Counted from the stretch's first letter, positions 1 to 5,486 are shown. The stretch is DNA of 10,595 nucleotides from an uncultured Clostridia bacterium (GCA_946534455.1 CAMNCR010000144.1:1-10595), one strand, 5' to 3'. Numbers and translations: made by a program. The notes: generated by a model not told the origin, from the letters alone.

Positions 1-122
1 AGCCAGCCGAGAATCTGGAAGTGCTGATAATTCAGCGGCCCTCTGTAACGGATATCCTTGTCTGCGGTTCGCTCATGCCACCTCTGTCGCGGTTTCCTTT
101 CGGAACCTTTTTTTGTACGCAT
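1..122 (-). CDS. Hypothetical, probably membrane protein, 5' end only
   Basis: This leftward ORF starts at ATG 122-120 and stays open for 40 codons to the left edge, so only its N-terminus is visible. A strong Shine-Dalgarno GGAGGG (133-128) sits 5 nt upstream of the ATG. The peptide begins MRTKKGSERK and is very basic over its first 18 residues. It continues through RYRGPLNYQHF to ILGW at the edge, where hydrophobic residues begin. A positively charged leader before a hydrophobic stretch suggests a cytoplasmic N-terminus followed by a first membrane helix, but that helix is outside the window. I have a vague recollection of an RGPLxY motif near the N-terminus of uncharacterised clostridial membrane proteins and cannot verify it here. 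The gene lies downstream of an elaborate leftward promoter region (229-436), so it is probably regulated. Its function is unknown. Confidence 0.6.
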   Translation of the reverse strand, partial: MRTKKGSERKPRQRWHERTADKDIRYRGPLNYQHFQILGW

Positions 123-187
123 GTCTTCCCTCCAACAGTCCTTGTTTGTTATTTTGAAAAACTGACGGTAAAGGCATATTACCGGCA

Positions 188-206
188 ACAGGAACATTGT
201 ACCTGT
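188..206. promoter_or_regulatory. 19-bp near-perfect dyad in the leader of the edge gene
   Basis: Read on the minus strand this is ACAGGTACAATGTTCCTGT. It has nine symmetric positions about a central A, with a single T-T mismatch at the sixth pair. It lies between the proposed promoters and the start codon at 122. It could be a repressor operator or, in RNA, a small hairpin with almost no loop. The perfect symmetry around a single base fits protein binding to DNA better than an RNA hairpin. No regulator can be named. Confidence 0.4.
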
Positions 207-228
207 CACCAGTGTCAATCCATAAAGC

Positions 229-262
229 ATTATACAAAACGAAGTGCAACAGAAGTGCAACA
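229..262 (-). promoter_or_regulatory. Possible activator-dependent proximal promoter with 11-bp tandem repeat
   Basis: On the minus strand a perfect TATAAT lies at 234-229. No good -35 hexamer exists at 16-18 bp. In its place is a perfect 11-bp tandem repeat (plus-strand GAAGTGCAACA at 241-251 and 252-262), which on the minus strand reads TTGCAC-N5-TTGCAC-N9-TATAAT. Two direct half-sites one helical turn apart over the -35 position are the arrangement known for OmpR/PhoB-family response regulators. That family assignment is inference. The start would be near 222, giving a leader of about 100 nt before the edge gene. Confidence 0.35.
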
Positions 263-384
263 CGGAATAGGCAGATTTGCCCTGATTTGTTTCAAAAAAA
301 ATTAAAAATATATTAAAAATTATAAATTTTTACTGTCTGTCGTTCTCTACGAATAATCAAATCCACCTTTATCACCTCACACGC

Positions 385-413
385 ACTATATTGCACGCGT
401 GCAAGTTTGTCAA
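385..413 (-). promoter_or_regulatory. Near-consensus sigma-A promoter, leftward
   Basis: On the minus strand a perfect -35 TTGACA (413-408) is followed by exactly 17 bp and a -10 TATAGT (390-385), predicting a start near 378. A second TTGACA copy lies 7 bp upstream (420-415). The only leftward gene downstream is the partial CDS starting at 122, so its leader would be about 255 nt. The spacer is largely filled by the palindrome at 391-404, which suggests repression by occlusion. Confidence 0.6.
391..404. promoter_or_regulatory. 14-bp perfect palindrome inside the promoter spacer (operator candidate)
   Basis: TTGCACGCGTGCAA is a perfect inverted repeat that abuts the -10 box and occupies most of the -35/-10 spacer. 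This is a classic position for a repressor operator. Its half-site TTGCAC is the same hexamer found in the tandem repeats at 241-262 and 431-450. The binding protein is not encoded in the window as far as I can see. Confidence 0.5.
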
Positions 414-422
414 TTGTCAAAA

Positions 423-450
423 TAGCACGCGTGCAAGTTTGTGCAAGTTT
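423..450. promoter_or_regulatory. Second palindromic site plus 10-bp tandem repeat
   Basis: TAGCACGCGTGCAA (423-436) repeats the first operator with one changed base, keeping a perfect 10-bp core at 425-434. An 18-base stretch is shared between 393-410 and 425-442, an offset of 32 bp or about three helical turns, so both sites face the same side of the DNA. GTGCAAGTTT is then repeated in perfect tandem at 431-440 and 441-450. Cooperative binding or looping by one dimeric regulator would fit this phasing. Confidence 0.45.
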
Positions 451-552
451 GATTCGTTTGCAGATCTCCTCAGCAGTAACTCATAATACGGATAAGTGCC
501 AAATAAATGCCATTACTCTCAATCAAAGCAAAAAAGAAGCCTCAAGCAATAT

Positions 553-590
553 AAGAAAAAAACAAGGAGCCGTTGATTTCCAACGGCTCC
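553..590 (-). terminator. Rho-independent terminator of the tRNA gene
   Basis: On the minus strand a perfect 10-bp stem (GGAGCCGTTG at 590-581, CAACGGCTCC at 575-566) with a 5-nt loop is followed by TTGTTTTTTTCTT (565-553). It begins 7 nt after the tRNA 3' end, so the tRNA should be a short monocistronic transcript. Confidence 0.9.
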
Positions 591-596
591 AAGCTG

Positions 597-669
597 TGGA
601 GCATAGCGGATTCGAACCGCTGACCCCCACACTGCCAGTGTGGTGCGCTACCAGCTGCGCTAATGCCCC
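597..669 (-). tRNA. tRNA-Ala, anticodon GGC
   Basis: The minus strand folds into a complete 73-nt cloverleaf. The acceptor stem GGGGCAT/ATGCTCC has discriminator A at 597. The D arm is GCGC/GCGC, the anticodon stem CCACA/TGTGG carries loop CTGGCAG (anticodon GGC, plus-strand bases 634-636), and the T arm AGCGG/CCGCT carries loop TTCGAAT. The third acceptor pair is G3-U70 (bases 667 and 600), the main alanine identity element, which agrees with the anticodon. It reads GCC (and GCU by wobble). The 3' CCA is not encoded, so it must be added by the nucleotidyltransferase. It has its own promoter and terminator. Confidence 0.97.
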
Positions 670-682
670 GCGAACAGGGGAT

Positions 683-711
683 AATATATCACAACTTTAG
701 TCCTTTGTAAA
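683..711 (-). promoter_or_regulatory. Promoter of tRNA-Ala
   Basis: On the minus strand a -35 TTTACA (711-706) is separated by 17 bp from a -10 TATATT (688-683). The -10 is directly preceded by TGA, so it is also an extended -10 element. Transcription should begin near 676, a few bases before the tRNA 5' end at 669. The -35 box lies inside an 18-bp palindrome (699-716). Confidence 0.75.
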
Positions 712-730
712 GGACTTTTTTAATTTTTTT
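699..730 (+). terminator. Possible rightward terminator overlapping the tRNA promoter
   Basis: AGTCCTTTGTAAAGGACT is an 8-bp inverted repeat around GT (in practice a 7-bp stem with a 4-nt loop), followed on the plus strand by a T-rich tract (716-730). This is the form of a Rho-independent terminator, yet no rightward gene precedes it. It may instead be an operator over the tRNA -35 box, a terminator for antisense transcription, or a remnant. Confidence 0.35.
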
Positions 731-742
731 CCTGCGGCCTGT

Positions 743-776
743 GATCCGCGGATTCTCCGGATCGCCTTTTTTCTTT
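743..776 (+). terminator. Weak rightward terminator-like hairpin
   Basis: GATCCG (743-748) pairs with CGGATC (758-763), with flanking GGC and GCC that could extend the stem past a bulge, followed by TTTTTTCTTT (767-776). The stem is short and no gene is seen upstream on this strand, so the function is doubtful. Confidence 0.25.
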
Positions 777-868
777 CCGGAAACTTAACATGGTTCCGTG
801 ATAAGATTCATGCACAGACTGTTTTATCTGGCTTTATCGTCTGAAATTCAAACAGGAGAGTGGTTCAT

Positions 869-1030
869 TTGTCCGAAAATGCAGTTCCCTCTTTCTTCCG
901 CAGGCTGGAAAAGCTCAGGCCTCTCTATGACTGGACAGATAAGATCCTGATGTCTGATTCCATGTCATTTCGCGCTTGTAAACCCGTCCGTCTATGCTAC
1001 AATAGATGCAACGAGCGAAAAGGAGCGTGA
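869..1030 (+). CDS. Doubtful 53-codon small ORF upstream of the M32 peptidase
   Basis: A TTG at 869 lies 10 nt after an AGGAG sequence (854-858) and opens 53 codons ending at TGA 1028-1030, five bases before the M32 start codon. The peptide begins SENAVPSFFRRLEKLRPL and is followed by a YDWTDKIL stretch. It matches no family I can name with confidence. The second half of the frame runs across the -35 and -10 boxes of the M32 promoter, and no good promoter is visible upstream. It may be chance, a decayed remnant, or a coupled leader ORF. Confidence 0.15.
   Translation: MSENAVPSFFRRLEKLRPLYDWTDKILMSDSMSFRACKPVRLCYNRCNERKGA
976..1003 (+). promoter_or_regulatory. Promoter of the M32 carboxypeptidase
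   Basis: A -35 TTGTAA (976-981) and an extended -10 TGC-TACAAT (995-1003) are separated by 16 bp. Transcription would start near 1010. This is just past the in-frame ATG at 1006, which rules that codon out as start and supports ATG 1036. Confidence 0.65.
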
Positions 1031-1035
1031 TCCCC

Positions 1036-2535
1036 ATGACCCTGGAGAAAGCGATTGAAAAACTGAATCAGCTGGAGCGAGCTGCCTATGCCCTGAAGCA
1101 CGCGCAGGATATTCTCTACGTGGACGGAGATACCGTGGCGCCCAGGCAGTCCTGGAAGGCCAGAGGCGAGGCGCTTGGCTATCTGAGCGAGCTGGAATAT
1201 CAGCTGATGGTCAGCCCGGAAACCGGCGACGTGCTCTCCGAAATCACCTCCCGCCCGGGCGAAGTGGATGAAATCACGCTTCGCCGGGCCGAGGTGCTGA
1301 AGGAAGCCTATGATGATATGCATGTCCTCCCGCAGGAGGAATACACCGCCTACGCGCAGCTGACCAATGAAGCCAGCGCGGTCTGGCATGAAGCCAAGGT
1401 GCGGAGCGACTTTGCCAGCTTCGCTCCCTATCTGGAGCGCATCATCGCCGCCCGCAGGCGCTATGCCGCCCTTCGGAACCCGGAGCTGCCCGCCTATGAC
1501 GTGCTGCTGAATCTGTATGAAAAGGGAGCCTGCATGGCGGACCTGGATCCCTTCTTCCGCACGCTCCGGGAGGAGCTGTCTCCCCTGATCGCGGAGGTAG
1601 CCGCCCATCCCCTGCCCACCCCCGGGTTCATGAAGAAAACCTACCCCATTGCGCAGCAGCGGGACTTTTCCGATCGGCTCATGCTGCTTCAGGGCATCGA
1701 TCCGGAGCGCTGCAGCATCGGGGAAACCGAACATCCCTTCACCGGCGGACCCAATAAATGGGATGTGCGCATCACCACCCATTATCACGAGGAGGATGTC
1801 ACCCTCAGCCTCTTCAGCGTCATCCATGAAGGCGGCCATGCCCTCTATGAGCTGGGCATCCGGGACGATCTGGCGCTGACCTGTCTGGGCGGCGGCAGCA
1901 CCATGGGCATCCACGAGAGCCAGAGCCGTTTTTATGAAAACATCCTCGGCCGGAGCCGGGCCTACTGCACGCCGCTGCTGAAGATCCTGAAGGAATCCTT
2001 CCCGGCGCAGATGGAGGGCGTCACGGAGGAGGAGCTGTACCGGGGCATCAACCTGTCCCATCCTTCCCTGATCCGCACGGAGGCGGACGAGCTGACCTAT
2101 CCCCTGCATGTCATGATTCGCTATGAGCTGGAAAAAGCGCTGGTGGCCGGTGATCTCTCCGTTCAGGAGCTGCCCGGCGCCTGGAACGAGGCCTACCGGA
2201 AATATCTGGGCGTCGAGGTGCCGGATGATCGCCGTGGCGTGCTGCAGGACAGCCACTGGTCCACCGGATATCTCGGCTATTTCCCCAGCTACGCCCTGGG
2301 CAGCGCCTACGGCGTGCAGATGCTCCATCAGATGCAGGCGTCCTTCGATGTCTGGGCGACCGTCGCGCAGGGGAATCTGAAGCCCATCACCGACTGGCTC
2401 GGACAGAAAATTCACCAGTATGGAAAGCTGAAGCTTCCCAGGGACCTCCTGCTGAACGCCATGGGCGGTCCCCTGGATGCCAGGGAATACACCGGATACC
2501 TTCAGAAGAAGTACCGGGAGCTGTATCAGCTCTGA
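1036..2535 (+). CDS. M32 family metallocarboxypeptidase (thermostable carboxypeptidase 1-like)
   Basis: The 499-residue protein has the usual length of M32 zinc carboxypeptidases, cytoplasmic exopeptidases that remove C-terminal residues with broad specificity. All the family motifs I know are present in order: HPF (233-235), DVRIT (243-247), the HExxH zinc site HEGGH (264-268), HESQ (293-296, with E294 as third zinc ligand), IRTEAD (346-351) and GVLQDSHW (402-408). The 30-residue spacing between H264 and E294 matches the family. There is no signal peptide. I chose ATG 1036 because AGGAG (1021-1025) lies 10 nt upstream and because an earlier in-frame ATG at 1006 would lie before the predicted transcript start. 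The gene has its own promoter and ends in a hairpin 14 nt past the stop, so it appears monocistronic and convergent with tgt. Its likely role is peptide turnover; the physiological substrate is unknown. Confidence 0.95.
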   Translation: MTLEKAIEKLNQLERAAYALKHAQDILYVDGDTVAPRQSWKARGEALGYLSELEYQLMVSPETGDVLSEITSRPGEVDEITLRRAEVLKEAYDDMHVLPQEEYTAYAQLTNEASAVWHEAKVRSDFASFAPYLERIIAARRRYAALRNPELPAYDVLLNLYEKGACMADLDPFFRTLREELSPLIAEVAAHPLPTPGFMKKTYPIAQQRDFSDRLMLLQGIDPERCSIGETEHPFTGGPNKWDVRITTHYHEEDVTLSLFSVIHEGGHALYELGIRDDLALTCLGGGSTMGIHESQSRFYENILGRSRAYCTPLLKILKESFPAQMEGVTEEELYRGINLSHPSLIRTEADELTYPLHVMIRYELEKALVAGDLSVQELPGAWNEAYRKYLGVEVPDDRRGVLQDSHWSTGYLGYFPSYALGSAYGVQMLHQMQASFDVWATVAQGNLKPITDWLGQKIHQYGKLKLPRDLLLNAMGGPLDAREYTGYLQKKYRELYQL

Positions 2536-2549
2536 CGCTTCTCCACAGC

Positions 2550-2585
2550 AAAGCCCCCTTCTCACTCAGCGGAGAAGGGGGCTTT
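2550..2585. terminator. Shared terminator hairpin between convergent M32 gene and tgt operon
   Basis: A perfect 14-bp stem (AAAGCCCCCTTCTC, 2550-2563, with its complement at 2572-2585) encloses an 8-nt loop. The arms carry AAA and TTT at their ends, so the hairpin offers a short U run to transcripts from either side. No long separate T tract follows. It lies 14 nt past the M32 stop and 39 nt past the tgt stop, and is the only terminator candidate for both. Confidence 0.85.
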
Positions 2586-2624
2586 ACATATCCGGAGGTC
2601 CTGCTTTCGTTTCAGAAAAGAGGA

Positions 2625-3752
2625 TTAAAAGTTTTTCGTCAGATCGTACCGCTCGTAGAACTCCCTGCGGTAGTCCAGGAACCGGTCCTCCGCGATGGCC
2701 TCCCGGATTTCCTCCATCATATGGATCAGGAAGCGCAGGTTGTGGATCGATGCCAGACGGCCGCCGGTAATTTCCTTCGCGTTAAACAGATGCCGGATAT
2801 ATGCGCGGGAGAAGTTCCGGCAGGCATAGCAGTCGCAGGCCTCGTCCAGCGGACCGAAGTCATGGGCAAACCGCCCGTTTTTCACCACCACGCGGCCCCT
2901 GCTGGTCAGCACGGTGCCGTTGCGCGCGATCCGGGTCGCCAGCACGCAGTCGAACATATCCACGCCCCGGAGGATGCCCTCAATAAAGCAGTCCGGCGTG
3001 CCCACGCCCATCAGATAGCGCGGCTTTTCCTCCGGCATGTAGGGCATCAGCTCGTCGAGCATTTCATACATGACCGGCTTCGGCTCGCCCACGCTGAGGC
3101 CGCCGATCCCGTAGCCGATGAAATCCATATCCCGCAGGGCCTTTGCGCTTTCCACCCGGAGATCCTTGTAAAACGCCCCCTGCACGATGCCGAACAGCGC
3201 CTGATCCTCCCGGGTATGATGGGCCTTGCAGCGCTCCGCCCATCTGTGGGTTCTTTCCATATTGACCTTGGCGGTTTCCCAGTCGCAGGGAAAGGGTGAG
3301 CAGACGTCAAAGGCCATGGCGATATCCGACCCCAGCGCCTGCTGAATGTCCATGGATTCCTCAGGGCCGATGAACTGCCTGGATCCATCCAGATGGCTGC
3401 GGAAGGTCACGCCCTGCTCCTCGATCTTCCGAATCCCCGCCAGGGAGAACACCTGGAATCCTCCGCTGTCCGTCAGGATGGGCTTGTCCCAGCCCATAAA
3501 GCGGTGAAGCCCCCCGGCCTCCCGCACCAGCTCCTCCCCGGGGCGGAGATGAAGATGATAGGTATTCGAAAGAAGGATCTTCGTTCCGATTTCCTCCATC
3601 TCCCGCGGGGTCATCGCCTTGACGCAGGCGGCCGTGCCGACGGGCATATAGATGGGGGTCGGAATATCTCCGTGCGGCGTGTGCAGCACGCCCAGACGGG
3701 CGCCGGACTGGCGGCAGATATGGGTTACTTCATAGCTGAATGGCTGATTCAC
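2625..3752 (-). CDS. tgt: Queuine (preQ1) tRNA-guanine transglycosylase
   Basis: This 375-residue enzyme exchanges the guanine at wobble position 34 of GUN-anticodon tRNAs (Asp, Asn, His, Tyr) for preQ1, a step in queuosine synthesis. The general base D95 lies in TDSGGFQVFSL. The nucleophile D268 lies in DMFDCV, equivalent to E. coli D264. The zinc site is C306, C308, C311 and H337, with the same 2-3-26 spacing as in E. coli. D149, C151 and V221 at the base pocket are typical of bacterial preQ1-specific enzymes. The motif after the nucleophile reads VLATRIARNG where E. coli and many others have proline (P to A at 272). The start is GTG 3752-3750, five nt from AAGGAGG (3764-3758), and overlaps the end of the pseudouridine synthase gene by 23 nt, so translation is probably coupled. 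It is the last gene of the operon. No queA or preQ1-synthesis gene is visible. Confidence 0.97.
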   Translation of the reverse strand: MNQPFSYEVTHICRQSGARLGVLHTPHGDIPTPIYMPVGTAACVKAMTPREMEEIGTKILLSNTYHLHLRPGEELVREAGGLHRFMGWDKPILTDSGGFQVFSLAGIRKIEEQGVTFRSHLDGSRQFIGPEESMDIQQALGSDIAMAFDVCSPFPCDWETAKVNMERTHRWAERCKAHHTREDQALFGIVQGAFYKDLRVESAKALRDMDFIGYGIGGLSVGEPKPVMYEMLDELMPYMPEEKPRYLMGVGTPDCFIEGILRGVDMFDCVLATRIARNGTVLTSRGRVVVKNGRFAHDFGPLDEACDCYACRNFSRAYIRHLFNAKEITGGRLASIHNLRFLIHMMEEIREAIAEDRFLDYRREFYERYDLTKNF

Positions 3753-4599
3753 GGAATCCTCCTTCGTCTTTCTGAGCGTCGTCCTCCCCCTCCCGGGGCG
3801 TTTCCGCCTCCGCTCCTCCGGTCACGCGCACCAGGGAACGGCGGGCGGAGCCAAATCTTTCAAGCCGTTCCGCCACCTCGTCCGTCATCTGGATCTGAGG
3901 CGGCCTGCGGGGCGGATCCGTGTCCTCCGGAACCGTCAGCAGATCCGCGTAAAGGTTCCAGATGCCTCCCTCCGGCATGGCGTGGAAGGTCATGATTTCA
4001 TGCGTGGTCGGATGCTCCAGCCGCAGCCGGTATCCCCACAGCGCAATCTGCTGCCCCGGAATACCCGGGCCGTACCGGTTATCCCCCCACAGGGGCGCGC
4101 CGATGTTGCTCATCTGCACCCGGATCTGATGCCTTCTTCCCGTTTCCAGGCGGATGGCGCACAGCGCCGTGCCCTCCCGCCGGTCGATGCACCGTCCATG
4201 AAGGATGGCAAGCTTCGCGCCCTTCTCGTCCGCTTCGCAGACCACGACCCGGTTTTTCAGCTCATCCTTGATCAGATAATCCGTCAGGGTAAACTCATCC
4301 TGCACCTTGCCCGTCACCACGCACAGATATTCCCGGCCCATGTCATGCTCCCGCATCTGCGCCGCCAGGCGGGAGGCCGCCTTGCTGGTCCGCGCGAAAA
4401 CCATGATGCCGCCCACCGGCCGGTCCAGCCGGTGGACCAGACCGAGATATACGTTGCCGGGCTTGTGATACCGCTCCCGGATATATTCCTTCAGGAGCGT
4501 GAGGATGTCCGCGTCTCCCGTCTGATCCGCCTGGGAAAGCATGTTCGGCGGCTTCACCGCCACGATCAGATGATTATCCTCATAGAGAATGTCAGGCAC
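3730..4599 (-). CDS. RluA-family RNA pseudouridine synthase
   Basis: The 289-residue protein converts specific uridines in RNA, most likely 23S rRNA or tRNA, to pseudouridine. It begins directly with the catalytic fold (ILYEDNHLIVAVKPPNM), with no S4 RNA-binding domain ahead of it. The catalytic aspartate is D59 in HRLDRPVGG, and the second signature LETGRRHQIRVQMS spans 151-164. The core ends near residue 225. A further 65 residues, rich in charged and small residues, form a tail that family members of this size do not usually need. The start is GTG 4599-4597, five nt after GGAGGTG (4611-4605), and overlaps the methyltransferase stop by 8 nt. The end overlaps tgt by 23 nt. The exact uridine target cannot be read from sequence, so no gene symbol is given. 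Confidence 0.92.
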   Translation of the reverse strand: MPDILYEDNHLIVAVKPPNMLSQADQTGDADILTLLKEYIRERYHKPGNVYLGLVHRLDRPVGGIMVFARTSKAASRLAAQMREHDMGREYLCVVTGKVQDEFTLTDYLIKDELKNRVVVCEADEKGAKLAILHGRCIDRREGTALCAIRLETGRRHQIRVQMSNIGAPLWGDNRYGPGIPGQQIALWGYRLRLEHPTTHEIMTFHAMPEGGIWNLYADLLTVPEDTDPPRRPPQIQMTDEVAERLERFGSARRSLVRVTGGAEAETPREGEDDAQKDEGGFRESAIQL

Positions 4600-5455
4600 G
4601 CTGCCACCTCCCGCTGGCGCCGCAGGGCAGCACGCCGCCCGTCGTCACGGGCAGGCACAGCTCCTGGCTGTCCACCCGGCCCCCGTGGCGCCGTACGACA
4701 CATTTCTCCAGCATATTGCTCAGCACGCTGGCCTGGAAGCCGGTGGTATAGCTGTTGATCAGGAAAAACAGCGGATCCTCCGACAGCGCCTGCGCGCTGG
4801 TCTCCACCAGGCCGAACAGCTCGTTTTCCAGCTTCCAGACTTCCCCGGACGGGCCCCTGCCGTAGCTGGGCGGATCCATCAGGATGCCGTCGTACCGGTT
4901 CCCCCGTCGTATTTCCCGCTGCACAAAGCGCAGCGCGTCCTCCACGATCCAGCGGCAGGAGGTTTCCGGAATCCCGCTGAGCTCGCGGTTTTCCTTCGCC
5001 CAGAGGACCATTCCCTTCGCCGCGTCCACATGGGTCACATGCGCCCCTGCCGCGGCGCAGGCCAGCGTGGCCGCGCCCGTATAGCCGAACAGATTCAGAA
5101 TCTTCAGATCCTTCCTGCCCGATTCGGTGATCAGCCCGCGCATCCAGTCCCAGTTGGCGGCATGCTCCGGAAACAGTCCCGTGTGCTTAAAGCCCGTGGG
5201 ACGGACATAGAAGCGCAGATCTCCGTAGGCGACGGTCCACCGGTCCGGCAGCTTTTTCAGAAACTCCCACTGTCCGCCGCCCCGGTCGCTCCGGTGGTAA
5301 TGTGCCTGCGCCGTGCGCCAGAGGTTCTCCTCCGCCCGCGGCCAGATGGTCTGGGGGTCCGGCCTGCGCAGCACAATCTCGCCCCAGCGCTCCAGCTTTT
5401 CCCCGTCACCGGTGTCCAGCACTTCATAATCCTGCCAGCGATCCGCTAAAAACAT
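4592..5455 (-). CDS. Class I SAM-dependent methyltransferase, rRNA (RlmI/RlmK-like) family
   Basis: The 287-residue protein resembles the catalytic part of COG1092 methyltransferases, which methylate bases in 23S rRNA. SAM motif I is LNLFGYTGAATLACAAAGA (120-138), followed by HVD (142-144) at the acidic ribose-binding position. The catalytic DPPS (194-197) lies in ILMDPPSYGRG. The C-terminus ends with LPVTTGGVLPCGASGRW. The N-terminal PUA domain of RlmI is absent; the first 100 residues instead match the short N-terminal segment of the PUA-less relatives. I chose ATG 5455 because AAGGAG (5466-5461) sits 5 nt upstream. A longer frame up to 5527 would overlap the preceding gene without a ribosome site. 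It lies 31 nt after the GH4-like gene and overlaps the pseudouridine synthase gene by 8 nt. An rRNA target is inferred from family and neighbours. Confidence 0.85.
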   Translation of the reverse strand: MFLADRWQDYEVLDTGDGEKLERWGEIVLRRPDPQTIWPRAEENLWRTAQAHYHRSDRGGGQWEFLKKLPDRWTVAYGDLRFYVRPTGFKHTGLFPEHAANWDWMRGLITESGRKDLKILNLFGYTGAATLACAAAGAHVTHVDAAKGMVLWAKENRELSGIPETSCRWIVEDALRFVQREIRRGNRYDGILMDPPSYGRGPSGEVWKLENELFGLVETSAQALSEDPLFFLINSYTTGFQASVLSNMLEKCVVRRHGGRVDSQELCLPVTTGGVLPCGASGRWQRA

Positions 5456-5460
5456 GTCTT

Positions 5461-5466
5461 CTCCTT
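5461..5466 (-). promoter_or_regulatory. Ribosome binding site that decides the methyltransferase start
   Basis: AAGGAG on the minus strand, 5 nt before ATG 5455-5453, favours this start over the in-frame upstream extension to 5527. Confidence 0.75.
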
Positions 5467-5486
5467 CATCCGTGTCGTCCCTCTGC

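Larger units (their letters stand above)
123..596. other. AT-rich intergenic control region, no gene seen
   Basis: This stretch between the leftward edge gene and the tRNA is clearly richer in A and T than the rest of the window, including a nearly pure A/T run at about 293-335. Neither strand shows a convincing gene: the longer open frames on the plus strand have no recognisable product and run through the tRNA or over the opposite-strand start. It contains the tRNA terminator, a distal leftward promoter with palindromes, a possible proximal promoter with tandem repeats and a 19-bp dyad, each listed separately. Bases 452-552 contain nothing I can assign. Confidence 0.6.
670..1035. other. Intergenic region between divergent tRNA and M32 peptidase
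   Basis: This stretch holds the leftward tRNA promoter, two possible rightward hairpin terminators (699-730 and 743-776), a doubtful small rightward ORF (869-1030) and the M32 promoter (976-1003). Bases 777-868 contain nothing I can assign. No leftward gene is present here. Confidence 0.6.

Noticed and set aside
21..305. 94-codon plus-strand ORF at the left end
   Set aside because: It overlaps the minus-strand start and strong ribosome site at 122-133, has no ribosome site, and runs through the proposed promoter elements.
391..450. Repeats at 391-450 as a CRISPR or iteron array
   Set aside because: There are only two or three short copies, with 32- and 10-bp offsets and no variable spacers of CRISPR type. 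Their position over a promoter fits operators better, and no replication or Cas gene is nearby.
1..669. Possible integrated element using the tRNA-Ala 3' end as attachment site, suggested by the AT-rich sequence on that side
   Set aside because: No integrase and no repeat of the tRNA 3' segment are visible in bases 1-596, and the tRNA keeps its own terminator directly downstream. The far side lies outside the window, so this is unsupported rather than excluded.
407..700. 97-codon plus-strand ORF
   Set aside because: It runs through the tRNA terminator and the whole tRNA, so it cannot be a real gene in that form.
1006..1035. Upstream ATG at 1006 as the start of the M32 peptidase
   Set aside because: It lies 3 bp past the -10 box, before the expected transcript start, and has no ribosome site, while ATG 1036 has both a transcript and AGGAG.
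997..2565. Long 522-codon open frame on the minus strand opposite the M32 gene
   Set aside because: It is a complementary-frame shadow in GC-rich DNA. The plus strand carries every M32 motif, a promoter and a ribosome site, while the antisense product has no recognisable family.
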